Assembly: GCF_047238345.1 (NCBI RefSeq)
Contig: NZ_JBDFMQ010000001.1
Span: 1,550,001-1,614,000, forward strand
DNA length: 64,000 nucleotides
Origin: Shouchella sp047238345
GTDB taxonomy: Bacteria; Bacillota; Bacilli; Bacillales; Bacillaceae_D
Direction of reading: 5' to 3'
The position numbers were made by a program, and so were the translations under genes. Below are positions 52,502 to 60,036 of this stretch, piece after piece. Position 1 is the first letter of the stretch, and every line of letters begins with the position of its first letter. The notes under the pieces were generated by a model, which made no database searches, had not been told where the DNA came from, and saw only the letters and a list, made by a program, of their open reading frames with translations.

Positions 52502-53184
52502 TAGTTCGTTGTGCTCGCTTTTAATGGATACGTCCAGAAATGTTCATTGGTTAAACGAGTAACTGCTTCTGCATTTCCTTCATGATAGGCTTTCTCTAAA
52601 CTTGGTAGCGTCCAAGCAAGTTGAGACGCGTGCGCTCGTAAGGTATCAAGTTTAATCTGAGCATAAGGTGAAACGTCATTAACAACATCAGCAACGCCAA
52701 TTTCTGCTTCATGTCCGTTAGAAAAAGCAATTGCATGAAAGACCGGTTGGTTTTCAACTGGTAACGATTCTAATGCTGTCACAACAGCTTCTCCTGTTGC
52801 ATCATGGTCTGGATGAACCGCATAGCCAGGATAAAATGAGATTACAAGAGAAGGTTGAAGTTCATCAATGAGCGCAAGAATCTCGTTTTTAAGTTTACCA
52901 GGCGCTTCAAATTCGATAGTTTTATCACGATAGCCAAGCATTCGCAAGTCGTTTATTCCCATTTCAATTGCCGCTTGTTGTAATTCTTGTTTCCGAATAT
53001 CAGGTAGAGCTTCTCTAGTAGTAAAAGGCGGGTTCCCGAGATTACGACCCATTTCTCCAAGCGTAAGACAAGCATACGTTACAGGAACATCATTCTGAAC
53101 GTAATGGGCGATTGTGCCAGAGACTCCAAATGCTTCATCATCTGGATGTGGAAAGATCACTAACACATGTTTTTGTTTTTTCAT
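52501..53184 (-). CDS. bshB2: Bacillithiol biosynthesis deacetylase BshB2
   Basis: This 227-residue LmbE-type zinc deacetylase has HPDDE (H13, D16) and HPDHD (H124) metal/active-site motifs and TLGEMGRNLGNPPF. BshB2 (YojG) hydrolyses GlcNAc-malate to GlcN-malate in bacillithiol synthesis. ATG 53184 follows AAGGAGTG. The upstream neighbour yojF is the same partner as in B. subtilis. Confidence 0.92.
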   Translation of the reverse strand: MKKQKHVLVIFPHPDDEAFGVSGTIAHYVQNDVPVTYACLTLGEMGRNLGNPPFTTREALPDIRKQELQQAAIEMGINDLRMLGYRDKTIEFEAPGKLKNEILALIDELQPSLVISFYPGYAVHPDHDATGEAVVTALESLPVENQPVFHAIAFSNGHEAEIGVADVVNDVSPYAQIKLDTLRAHASQLAWTLPSLEKAYHEGNAEAVTRLTNEHFWTYPLKASTTN

Positions 53185-53205
53185 CGTGTTCACTCCTTAC
53201 TAATT

Positions 53206-53553
53206 TTACCGAAATGGGGTTTTGGAAATTTCCATTGCAATGGCAAGTTTTCCATCCTGTCCATGACCAGCTAATAAGAGCCGACCGTCTTCATCTATTT
53301 CAAAGTGTGTCAACCCTTCTCCATAGACCCAGCCGATCTCAAGCTTTAAGCCGACTCGAAAGGGGCCATCGCCAGCGATTTTTCCATTTTCATACGTAAT
53401 GTTTGCGTTTCTTATATAAGCACTAGCTGAAAAGAAAGATTCATCAAAATGAGAAGCATAAGCTCCGTTTGTCGTCTCTAAGTGTAGATAGACTTCTGTA
53501 TTCGCAAATTCATCGATATGCTGTTGAACAATGTCTTTCGTAATTGGTTCCAT
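53206..53553 (-). CDS. yojF: YojF family protein (DUF1806)
   Basis: This 115-residue protein matches YojF (DUF1806): EVYLHLETTNGAYASHFDES near the start, then FSASAYIRNANITYENGKI and FRVGLKLEIGWVYGEGLTH. The molecular function is not established. It is always found next to bshB2 in bacilli, as here (21 bases upstream), suggesting a link to bacillithiol, but that is inference. Confidence 0.85.
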   Translation of the reverse strand: MEPITKDIVQQHIDEFANTEVYLHLETTNGAYASHFDESFFSASAYIRNANITYENGKIAGDGPFRVGLKLEIGWVYGEGLTHFEIDEDGRLLLAGHGQDGKLAIAMEISKTPFR

Positions 53554-53682
53554 ACGTTGCCTCCAGATTATAATTACAGCGTTTTGCTAGCTTCTATTAT
53601 AATGGGAAGCACGCCTTGTATCAATGAAGGTGACTTGAGGGTGGGAGTCGAATACGTGAACAGAGAATTAATCTAAATGAAA

Positions 53683-53691
53683 TGATATAAT
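53683..53691 (+). promoter_or_regulatory. Extended -10 promoter of the LOV-STAS gene
   Basis: TGATATAAT, an extended -10 with a perfect TATAAT, lies 36 bases before the start codon. No good -35 hexamer is seen at 17 bases, as allowed for extended -10 promoters. Confidence 0.5.
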
Positions 53692-53727
53692 AAGTAAATG
53701 AATGTTTTGTAGGAGGCAAGGAGCAAT

Positions 53728-54516
53728 ATGTTAAAAGAGGTCGCAAAACAAGCAGAACTACTTATGAAAGTTCTTGATTATACACGTGTGGGTGTGTTAA
53801 TTACAGATCCTGATATAGAAGATAATCCGATTGTTTATGTTAGCGAAGGGTTTACGAAAATGACGGGCTACACAAAAAAAGAAGTACTTGGTACAAATTG
53901 CCGCTTTTTACAAGGGGAAGAAACAGAACGGGGAAAAATTGACTTATTGCGAGAGGCGATCAAAAAAGTAGAGCCTGTATCGATTGAAGTGGCGAACTAT
54001 ACAAAAGATGGGACGCTTTTCTGGAACGAACTAACCGTTGACCCAGTTTATTTAGAAGACCAAAAAAAGCTTTATTTTGTAGGTGTTCAAAAAGACATCA
54101 CTGAACAAGTTAGAGCAAAAAAAGAATATGAGCGTTCTGTTCAACGGATTCAATCAATTTCGACACCGATCGTTCCCTTAATTGACGGGCTAGCCGTCCT
54201 CCCATTAATTGGAGAGATGAATAAGGAACGTTTTGATAAAATGTTTGAAAAAGTTACGGAAGAAACGGTGCGATTAGCAACTAAAAAACTATTGATTGAT
54301 TTGTCAGGTTTAACGGATTACGATGCCTTTGTCGTTTCAGGGATTTTCCAATTACGTGATGTTCTAAAGCTTATCGGAACAGAGCTTGTTGTATGTGGAA
54401 TGGCACCTGATTTAGCCATTCAATCTGTATTAGCAGGAGGAAATGAGATGGATTCAATTCAAACCGCTAGTTCGGTTAAGCAAATTTTAAAAGAAACGTT
54501 TGAAAAGCGTGAGTAA
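53728..54516 (+). CDS. ytvA: Blue-light photoreceptor with LOV and STAS domains (YtvA/PfyP type)
   Basis: This 262-residue protein has an N-terminal LOV (PAS) domain (about residues 10-115) with the flavin-adduct motif GTNCRFLQGEET and reactive C58. A linker helix (about 116-140) and a C-terminal STAS domain (about 148-258, with LLIDLSGLTDYDAFVVSGIFQL) follow. This is the layout of B. subtilis YtvA, which binds FMN, senses blue light and acts in the stressosome to turn on sigma-B. Its last 17 bases overlap the start of a membrane-bound protease gene, an arrangement not typical of ytvA. Confidence 0.93.
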   Translation: MLKEVAKQAELLMKVLDYTRVGVLITDPDIEDNPIVYVSEGFTKMTGYTKKEVLGTNCRFLQGEETERGKIDLLREAIKKVEPVSIEVANYTKDGTLFWNELTVDPVYLEDQKKLYFVGVQKDITEQVRAKKEYERSVQRIQSISTPIVPLIDGLAVLPLIGEMNKERFDKMFEKVTEETVRLATKKLLIDLSGLTDYDAFVVSGIFQLRDVLKLIGTELVVCGMAPDLAIQSVLAGGNEMDSIQTASSVKQILKETFEKRE

Positions 54517-55252
54517 AGAGTTTGATGACTATGATGAGGAACCGCCATTAAGTGATTTTGAAGAGGAGGAACCAAAAAAAGAGAAGAAATGGCGTAAAAG
54601 ACTCATACGTATTGTTTCAATCATCGTTGCATGTGCACTTGTGTTTCAAACAAGCTCGTTTTTATTTGAACATTTTAACTTAAACGCACTGCAATTTATG
54701 CGGGACAGTGAAGAGCTATTTGAAGAAGAGGAAATAGAAGCTTGGCGAGAAAGTGTTGTCGCTGTGCAAACGATATCAGGGCATGGAACAGGTTTTTTTG
54801 TGCATGAAGATGGAGCAATTCTTACGAATGAACACGTGGTGAGTGGACAGACAAATGTTAGAATTATTACATCTGCTGGAGATGTATTTATGGCTGATGT
54901 GGAAAAGCATGATGTTGATAAAGATTTAGCATTATTAAATGTAAGTGACCATGATGAAACCTTTTCTTCATTACCCTTATCTGAATCATCAGCAACTCTG
55001 CATGAATCAGTCATTGTCATTGGTCATCCACATACGCACTCGTTTATCGCAAACGAGGGTGAGGTGTCTGACGAACGTAACCCTTATCAAGTCTTAACCA
55101 TTACGAATGACGTCTATCCTGGTCATAGTGGTTCTCCCGTTCTTTCTCGCTCAGGAGAAGTTATCGGTGTGATTTATGCACGGTCTTTAAATGAGCAAAG
55201 CGAAGGACTTGCTGTACCAATCGAACAAGTCCGGAATTTTCTTGACATTTAA
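54500..55252 (+). CDS. Membrane-anchored trypsin-like serine protease (S1C, no PDZ)
   Basis: This 250-residue protein has a very acidic cytosolic N-terminus (about 1-25), a basic patch, one membrane helix (about 36-56) and an extracytoplasmic trypsin-like domain. The triad is H112 (TNEHVV), D142 (DKDLALL) and S210 (GHSGSP). There is no C-terminal PDZ domain, unlike HtrA/HtrB. The TTG at 54500 lies inside the LOV-STAS gene; a GTG at 54509 is an alternative and neither has a strong ribosome-binding site, so coupling to ytvA is likely. It may be a surface protease or quality-control enzyme; a light or stress link is inference. Its stop overlaps the convergent gene. Confidence 0.82.
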   Translation: MKSVSKEFDDYDEEPPLSDFEEEEPKKEKKWRKRLIRIVSIIVACALVFQTSSFLFEHFNLNALQFMRDSEELFEEEEIEAWRESVVAVQTISGHGTGFFVHEDGAILTNEHVVSGQTNVRIITSAGDVFMADVEKHDVDKDLALLNVSDHDETFSSLPLSESSATLHESVIVIGHPHTHSFIANEGEVSDERNPYQVLTITNDVYPGHSGSPVLSRSGEVIGVIYARSLNEQSEGLAVPIEQVRNFLDI

Positions 55253-55659
55253 GGTTTGGTTACGAAATCAGAGCCTTTGTTGTCCGCAATTTCTTTGGCT
55301 CGTTTTTCTGCTTCTTTTTTCGTTTTATAAACATGGCTTGCTTGTTTTGCCCCTTCAGCTTTTACAGCCCAACCATCGTCTCGTTTAACAACGAGTTGTG
55401 TTGCGTCATTTAAGCGAGGGGAGGATTGTTTCTCACGGTTTTTACTCGGTTTCATATGGCCATCCTGATAAAATTTCTTGATTTCCGCTTCGGACGCTTG
55501 ATTAAACCATTTTTTTGCTTGTGAAGTGGCAATTGGAAGTGCATCAGATTCTTGATAGCCATCGTCGACCATTGCGTTTGCGATTTCGATTGCTTTTTTT
55601 CGCAAAGCTGGTTCAAAATTTTTGAAAGTTGCTGGGTAATCACTCATATTCCAACTCAT
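55249..55659 (-). CDS. YdaT-like protein with DUF2188 domain
   Basis: This 136-residue soluble protein resembles B. subtilis YdaT: the start SWNMSDYPATFKNFEPALRKKAIEIANAM, the helix SQAKKWFNQASEAEIKKF, and a C-terminal DUF2188 domain (GWAVKAEGAKQASHVYKTKKEAEKRAKEIA). YdaT is a sigma-B general stress protein of unknown activity. ATG 55659 follows AAAGGAGTG; a longer reading that runs 78 codons further upstream is low-complexity and overlaps a small gene on the other strand. Confidence 0.78.
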   Translation of the reverse strand: MSWNMSDYPATFKNFEPALRKKAIEIANAMVDDGYQESDALPIATSQAKKWFNQASEAEIKKFYQDGHMKPSKNREKQSSPRLNDATQLVVKRDDGWAVKAEGAKQASHVYKTKKEAEKRAKEIADNKGSDFVTKP

Positions 55660-55774
55660 TTGGTTACACTCCTTTTTATTGTAAATAGCCGAATGACGTC
55701 TAGATGAAACATGATTAAGACAAGGAAGGAACGGGAATAGTAAAGTAAGTCGAAAGTAAAAGAGGTGCATAAAG

Positions 55775-55909
55775 ATGAGTGAGAAAGAAAATAAAAAAAC
55801 AGGTGAAGAGGAAATAAAAGATCTATTTGACAAGTCTCTCGAACAAGGGACTGCTGAAGAAGATAAAGAAAAGAAAGAGGAAAAAAAGGACAAGAATGAA
55901 AATAAATAA
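55775..55909 (+). CDS. Small charged hydrophilic protein (44 aa), unknown
   Basis: An ATG behind AAAAGAGGTG opens a 44-codon frame for a highly charged peptide, mostly Glu/Lys, with one less charged stretch IKDLFDKSLEQGTA. The end KEEKKDKNENK is low complexity. I do not recognise it; it is probably intrinsically disordered or helical. The ribosome-binding site supports expression. Confidence 0.5.
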   Translation: MSEKENKKTGEEEIKDLFDKSLEQGTAEEDKEKKEEKKDKNENK

Positions 55910-56002
55910 ACAGTAAATGTATGAGGGCGTGAGCATGATTTGGTTATGCTTGCGCCTTCTTATGTTTTCATAAGTGAACGAACGATAGAGGAGTGAACCA
56001 AC

Positions 56003-57145
56003 GTGGAGTTATTGCAGGCAGAAACCCCTTTAGAACGAGAACAAATGTTAAAACGTTTAGTGACAAATTTTGATGAAGTTGGCTGGCGTCACGATCGTAC
56101 GCAAACAGTTCCAATTGAAAACATTGAGGTATTAAGAAAAAGCGGGTATGCTGGATTGGCTGTCGGAGAGGCCTATGGCGGTGCTGGAATTTCTTTACAC
56201 GAGCTTCTTACCTTACAAGAGTTAATCGCAAGAGAAGATGGTCCAACTGCTTTAAGTATCGGTTGGCATATGGGAACAATGTATCAAGAGCGTACTGAAA
56301 AAAACTGGTCAGAAGATAATCGTGAAACCATTCTTCATGATGTTGTAAAAAAAGGCTTTCTTCTTAATACAGCCGCAACGGAGAAAGCTACAGGAAGCCC
56401 AACAAGAGGGGGGCAGTTTCAAACAACTGCGCAAATAAAGAATCATCAATGGGTATTGAATGGGGAAAAAACATTTTATACCTTAGTGGAAGAACTTGAT
56501 TACTATTTAGTTCTTGCAACAATAGAAGAAGATGCTTCAACAGGTATGTTCCTCGTTGAAAAGGGGGCTGCTGGAGTTGAGATTGATCGTACATGGGACA
56601 TGGTTTCAATGGGTTCGACAGGCAGTCACGATCTAATCTTAAGAAACGTAACGGTACCAGAACAAGCGTTGCTTAAAATTCAAGAAAAAGGAAGCCCGCA
56701 AGCTTGGCTTTTACATATCCCGGCATGTTATCTTGGAATTGGCTATGCTGCGATTCAAGAAGCTTCACGTTATGCAAAAGAATACGCACCGAATAGTTTA
56801 GGGAAACCAATCGCTACCATTCCAGCTGTTCGGCAAAAGCTGGGTGAAGCATACTTACTTTATCAACAAAGTCATACAGTACTATATGGCATTGCCAAGC
56901 AGTGGGATGGAAGTTCAAACGAAGAACGCGCTTTAATGCGGTTGCCACTAATGATGGCAAAACATGCAGTCGTTCAGAAAGCCATGCAAATGGTTGATTT
57001 AGCAATGAAAGTCGTTGGAGCGCAAAGTTTATCTCATCAATCTCCTTTATCAAGGTATTATCGCAATGTCCGTGCCGGTTTGCATAATCCACCGATGGAT
57101 GATCAGACTGTTGAGGTGGCTGCTGCAGCGCTATTAAATGAGTAA
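56003..57145 (+). CDS. Acyl-CoA dehydrogenase family protein
   Basis: This 380-residue flavoprotein has the acyl-CoA dehydrogenase fold: an N-terminal helical domain (GGAGISLHELLTLQELIARED), the beta domain with ATEKATGSPTRGG and WVLNGEKTFYTLVEELDYYLVLA, and a C-terminal helical domain with GAQSLSHQSPLSRYYRNVRAG. The typical catalytic Glu is not obvious, and the beta-domain sequence is nearer to the class containing desulfurisation and xenobiotic dehydrogenases (DszC-like, YdbM-like), so the substrate may not be a simple acyl-CoA. It starts with GTG behind AGAGGAGTG. It is followed closely by two small genes. Confidence 0.8.
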   Translation: MELLQAETPLEREQMLKRLVTNFDEVGWRHDRTQTVPIENIEVLRKSGYAGLAVGEAYGGAGISLHELLTLQELIAREDGPTALSIGWHMGTMYQERTEKNWSEDNRETILHDVVKKGFLLNTAATEKATGSPTRGGQFQTTAQIKNHQWVLNGEKTFYTLVEELDYYLVLATIEEDASTGMFLVEKGAAGVEIDRTWDMVSMGSTGSHDLILRNVTVPEQALLKIQEKGSPQAWLLHIPACYLGIGYAAIQEASRYAKEYAPNSLGKPIATIPAVRQKLGEAYLLYQQSHTVLYGIAKQWDGSSNEERALMRLPLMMAKHAVVQKAMQMVDLAMKVVGAQSLSHQSPLSRYYRNVRAGLHNPPMDDQTVEVAAAALLNE

Positions 57146-57158
57146 AGGAGTGTCCGCT

Positions 57159-57467
57159 ATGTATGTAGTCCATTCTACATTTAAAGCGCCAGATGAAAAA
57201 GCAGATGAAGTCATTCAAATCTATCAAAACCGATCAAAAAAGGTAGACCAAGCACAGGGGTTTGTCTCATTTAGACTCTTACAACACCATAAACGAGCAG
57301 GTGAATTAACAGTCGAGCTTCAATTTGAAACGAAAGAAGCCTATTTGAATTGGGTAAGGAGCCAAGAGTTTAAAGAGATCCATGATTTGGAGAAAAAATA
57401 CCCAGACCAAGAACTGGCGGGAATTATTCCGACTGTTCGGCAATTCGAGGTGATTATTAGTGAATGA
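57159..57467 (+). CDS. ABM-fold protein, putative heme-degrading/antibiotic-biosynthesis monooxygenase
   Basis: This 102-residue protein is a single antibiotic-biosynthesis-monooxygenase (ABM) domain with YVVHSTFKAPDEKADEV at the start and AYLNWVRSQEFKEIHDLEKKY in the middle. The Trp and His of the W-x2-S-x2-F-x3-H pattern recall IsdG/HmoA heme monooxygenases, where they line the heme pocket. The IsdG Asn near residue 7 is not seen, so heme degradation is only a possibility. ATG 57159 follows AAAGGAGTG. It lies 13 bases after the acyl-CoA dehydrogenase gene and overlaps the next by 8 bases. Confidence 0.65.
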   Translation: MYVVHSTFKAPDEKADEVIQIYQNRSKKVDQAQGFVSFRLLQHHKRAGELTVELQFETKEAYLNWVRSQEFKEIHDLEKKYPDQELAGIIPTVRQFEVIISE

Positions 57468-57861
57468 ACCATTACCAGATTATTACGCGCCAATTGTAAA
57501 AGCGATCGCGCAATCGATCTATGAAGATTTTCCAAATTTAAACGAGCGATATGGGGAGAAAGGCTGGAAGCATACATTAGAAGACAATGAACATCATTTT
57601 CGTCATCTTGAAGCTGCGTATGCAATTAAAGATCAACAAGTTTTTATCGATTATGCCATTTGGCTTAACGGGATCTTGACAAAACACGGGATGACAACGT
57701 ATTTAATCATTGATAACTTTGAACGAATTCCACCGGTTATTTATGGGCAATTGGAAAAAGACAAAGAAGCGAGCTTTAATCAATATGTTGAAGCGGCAAT
57801 TGATGCGCTTAAGCAAACTGAAGAATATTCCAAAAGTGAACGGATTCCATTTCGTCCATAA
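57460..57861 (+). CDS. Unknown helical protein
   Basis: This 133-residue, probably all-helical protein starts with GTG within the previous gene. It contains ERYGEKGWKHTLEDNEHHFRHLEAAY (about residues 29-54, cited as a landmark) and FIDYAIWLNGILTKHGM. The pattern with paired His, then an aromatic-rich D-Y-x2-W-L helix, recalls a helical sensor or B12-/heme-associated domain seen in other bacteria, but I cannot name it. Coupling to the ABM-fold gene suggests that they work together. The RsbR paralogue is convergent downstream. Confidence 0.5.
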   Translation: MNEPLPDYYAPIVKAIAQSIYEDFPNLNERYGEKGWKHTLEDNEHHFRHLEAAYAIKDQQVFIDYAIWLNGILTKHGMTTYLIIDNFERIPPVIYGQLEKDKEASFNQYVEAAIDALKQTEEYSKSERIPFRP

Positions 57862-57891
57862 AAAAAGCGGTTCTACTTAGACCGCTTTTTT
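57861..57891. terminator. Bidirectional terminator
   Basis: Arms AAAAAAGCGGT and ACCGCTTTTTT around TCTACTTAG between convergent genes. Confidence 0.88.
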
Positions 57892-57898
57892 ATTTGAT

Positions 57899-58741
57899 TT
57901 AATAGGTCAATTGTTTTTGTTCAAGTGCCCGTGCGAGGGTTGCGTGGATAGGAATATCGGAAAAAGAAATACCTAGCTGTACAGCTGTTTGTGCAATTTC
58001 TGGTCGTAAACCTGATAAAGAAGTTTGAACACCAATCAGACGAAGACCTTTTATTAGTTGAAAGATTTGTTGGGCAACCATTGTGTCAATGACTGGAACC
58101 CCCGATAAATCGATAAATAATGTGTCGATGAATTGCTCTGAACAATGTTGGAGCGTATGATCAAACATCATTTTTGCGCGGTGCGTATCAATTTCTCCAA
58201 CTACTGGTAATAAGGCTGTGTGAGGAGCTAATTGAATAATCGGAGAGCTAAGTTCATTGATCATTTGCTTTTGTGCATTTAATGTGTAGTCCGCTTGTTT
58301 TTTATTCTGTTTTGAATAAGCTAAAATGACTTCATTTACACCTTGTACAATCATTTTGTTCCATTTTGTTAAATCAGTAATCGTAATTGTATCGTCGTCA
58401 ACAGATTCTACATAAGTCGAAATTTCATCTAAATATTGTTGTTGAGTTCGAAAAAATTCATTTATGATGTTGCTAAAAGGTGTGCTTATATGAGCGTGGT
58501 CATTTGCAATTGATTCAATCCATTCAGCAAAAACTTCGTCTTGTAGTCCGTTTTTTACCGGATTAAATAATTCACAAAATAAAACGTGAAATGAATGATT
58601 TTGTTGTTTTAATTTTTCAATTTGGTCAGGGTTTGTACTACTGTAGACCCCTTCTTGGGACTTGTCTAAGGACTTGTACCATTCTTCCGTAAGTTCCATT
58701 GTTTTTGATTTCAGAAACGTATAAAGTCCAATGTTTGACAA
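57899..58741 (-). CDS. RsbR-type stressosome STAS protein
   Basis: This 280-residue protein has an N-terminal helical domain (about 1-150, non-heme globin-like as in RsbR paralogues) and a C-terminal STAS domain (about 160-275). The STAS domain has LFIDLSGVPVIDTMVAQQIFQL and a LRPEIAQTAVQLG segment; the Thr in IDTMVA and nearby residues are where RsbT would phosphorylate. RsbR paralogues form the stressosome with RsbS and RsbT and control sigma-B. I use TTG 58741 behind AGGAGG, giving the family's usual length. A consensus sigma-B promoter lies 42 bases upstream. Confidence 0.85.
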   Translation of the reverse strand: MSNIGLYTFLKSKTMELTEEWYKSLDKSQEGVYSSTNPDQIEKLKQQNHSFHVLFCELFNPVKNGLQDEVFAEWIESIANDHAHISTPFSNIINEFFRTQQQYLDEISTYVESVDDDTITITDLTKWNKMIVQGVNEVILAYSKQNKKQADYTLNAQKQMINELSSPIIQLAPHTALLPVVGEIDTHRAKMMFDHTLQHCSEQFIDTLFIDLSGVPVIDTMVAQQIFQLIKGLRLIGVQTSLSGLRPEIAQTAVQLGISFSDIPIHATLARALEQKQLTY

Positions 58742-58782
58742 AGGTAAGCCTCCTAAAGATAAAAGAATGAATTCTAATCTCA

Positions 58783-58808
58783 ATACCCATCTCATAAACG
58801 TTCTAAAC
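58783..58808 (-). promoter_or_regulatory. Sigma-B promoter of the RsbR paralogue
   Basis: On the minus strand GTTTAG, 14 bases, GGGTAT. The -10 is perfect and the -35 has one mismatch to GTTTAA. It implies positive feedback or stress induction of the stressosome gene. Confidence 0.7.
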
Positions 58809-58988
58809 ATAAAAATAAAAAACTTGCCGACCATTCAAGCGATAGAGTCGACAAGCTTCATAATGTTTTTTGAAAAACCGTGCAATTATTTTAGAGCGGC
58901 AAAGGTTGTATCATAAGTATGTGAGGTGTGCGTGGTTACACATGCGCAACCCATGTATACATAAAAGGAAGAAAACGGTTAAACTGGG

Positions 58989-59318
58989 TTATAGGTTTGA
59001 TACATTTTTCTTAAAACCAGCGTGATCCACTAATCGACTCAACTCCATAAACCACTGCTTGTCCTTAGTGAGCAGCGCTAGTTCTTGAAGTGCGCGAATG
59101 TCCGCTTCTTTTAATCTTGCTTTGCTCGTTTGCAAGTCATTTTCATTTGCTAATAAAGGTTGTTTTCCATTTAATACACGTTGTTTCGTATAGAATTGAT
59201 ACATGGTTTTAATCGGCTCATTTGAAGAGTTAGACGCAATGACTTTGGCTTCACTAATCCATCCTAGTATACTTGTTCGACCAGCTTTATAAATCACCCA
59301 TTCTCCATTTCCGAACAT
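58989..59318 (-). CDS. Uncharacterised protein, possibly IDEAL-domain type
   Basis: This 109-residue protein begins GEWVIYKAGRTSILGWISEA, like the small beta-barrel part of IDEAL-domain proteins, and ends with a helix ADIRALQELALLTKDKQWFMELSRL that loosely matches the IDEAL motif. IDEAL-domain proteins of bacilli mostly lack known functions. It starts at ATG 59318 behind AAAGGAG and has CATACATAT upstream on the minus strand, a sigma-E-like -10 but without a -35, so I do not call a promoter. Confidence 0.5.
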   Translation of the reverse strand: MFGNGEWVIYKAGRTSILGWISEAKVIASNSSNEPIKTMYQFYTKQRVLNGKQPLLANENDLQTSKARLKEADIRALQELALLTKDKQWFMELSRLVDHAGFKKNVSNL

Positions 59319-59374
59319 TCGATCAACTCCTTTAAACCATCGTATTCAGCTTACGAAGCGAATATGTATGCGAA

Positions 59375-59406
59375 AAGAAAAAAGTCGAGCGGTTTTTCCA
59401 CTCGAC
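59375..59406 (-). terminator. Terminator after the Cys/Thr-rich protein gene
   Basis: On the minus strand, arms GTCGAGTGG and CCGCTCGAC (one G-T pair) around AAAAA, followed by TTTTTTCTTTTC. Confidence 0.82.
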
Positions 59407-59415
59407 TGATACGAT

Positions 59416-59724
59416 TTAAAGCCCACCTGCACCAATTGTGCAAATTTCCGAAAGTCTAAACGAACGTGTGCGCACACCATCAAAAATGATGACTGAACCT
59501 GTTGTTGTGTCAAAGCCAAGGTACGTGCCGCTCACTGTTGTTGTTGTCGTTGTTGTTGTAAAACTAATGGTCGTGTTACCTGGTAACCCTAACACTGTAT
59601 TTGCGAGGGAAACAAGTGATTGACAGCTAGCGTCTCTAGGAATTGGGAAAAAGGGGAAACGACAAATGCGCTGACATTCACAGTCACAATCATTACGTTT
59701 TTTATCTTCTTTGTAATAAGACAA
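59416..59724 (-). CDS. Cys-rich protein with poly-Thr segment, possible spore-surface protein
   Basis: This 102-residue protein has an N-terminal basic/Cys segment (NDCDCECQRICRFPFFPIPRD) and then a SLANTVLGLPGN stretch. An eight-residue Thr run inside a beta-rich part (TISFTTTTTTTTVSGTYLG) and the end VIIFDGVRTRSFRLSEICTIG follow. The GTTGTTGTT-type repeats of the DNA encode the Thr run. I do not recognise the family; Cys-rich N-terminus and beta-rich tail resemble bacillus coat or exosporium proteins. I chose TTG 59724, about eight bases after AAAGGTGG; GTG codons just upstream are alternatives. Confidence 0.5.
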   Translation of the reverse strand: MSYYKEDKKRNDCDCECQRICRFPFFPIPRDASCQSLVSLANTVLGLPGNTTISFTTTTTTTTVSGTYLGFDTTTGSVIIFDGVRTRSFRLSEICTIGAGGL

Positions 59725-60036
59725 ACATACCACCACCTTTATTTAGAGTGTACTTTAGAGTATTCAAAACGTAATCATTCAGGTTGGATATTTGAACACG
59801 TAGAAACGCCTTTTTTTACAAATAATTTCATTTACCGTATTTTTACAAAGAACAAAAACGAAGCAAAACAGGATAACGATTACAAAAAGCGGTTACAATG
59901 AAAAACAAGTGAACCCTATGATTTACAGGCTTTAAATGTAGATTATTAAAAGATAAACTGGTATTATGAAAGACGACTAACCTTCGTACAAGGCTAGAAA
60001 TTGAGAAGAGTTGTGAACGAGAAAGAGGGTATACTC
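59725..60036. other. Intergenic region with a candidate zwf promoter
   Basis: These 312 bases hold no convincing gene. TGGTATTAT at 59959-59967, an extended -10 (TATTAT at 59962-59967) with TAGATT 17 bases upstream as a poor -35, is a possible zwf promoter. The left end carries the upstream region of the minus-strand Cys/Thr-rich gene, in which I found no clear sporulation promoter. Confidence 0.45.

Noticed and set aside
55660..55893. N-terminal extension of the YdaT-like protein
   Set aside because: The extra 78 residues are Ser/Phe low-complexity sequence opposite a small Lys/Glu-rich gene, and the ATG at 55659 has a good ribosome-binding site.
59509..59562. Short tandem repeat or CRISPR-like array
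   Set aside because: The GTT-type repeats are codons for the poly-Thr segment of the minus-strand gene; there are no spacers.
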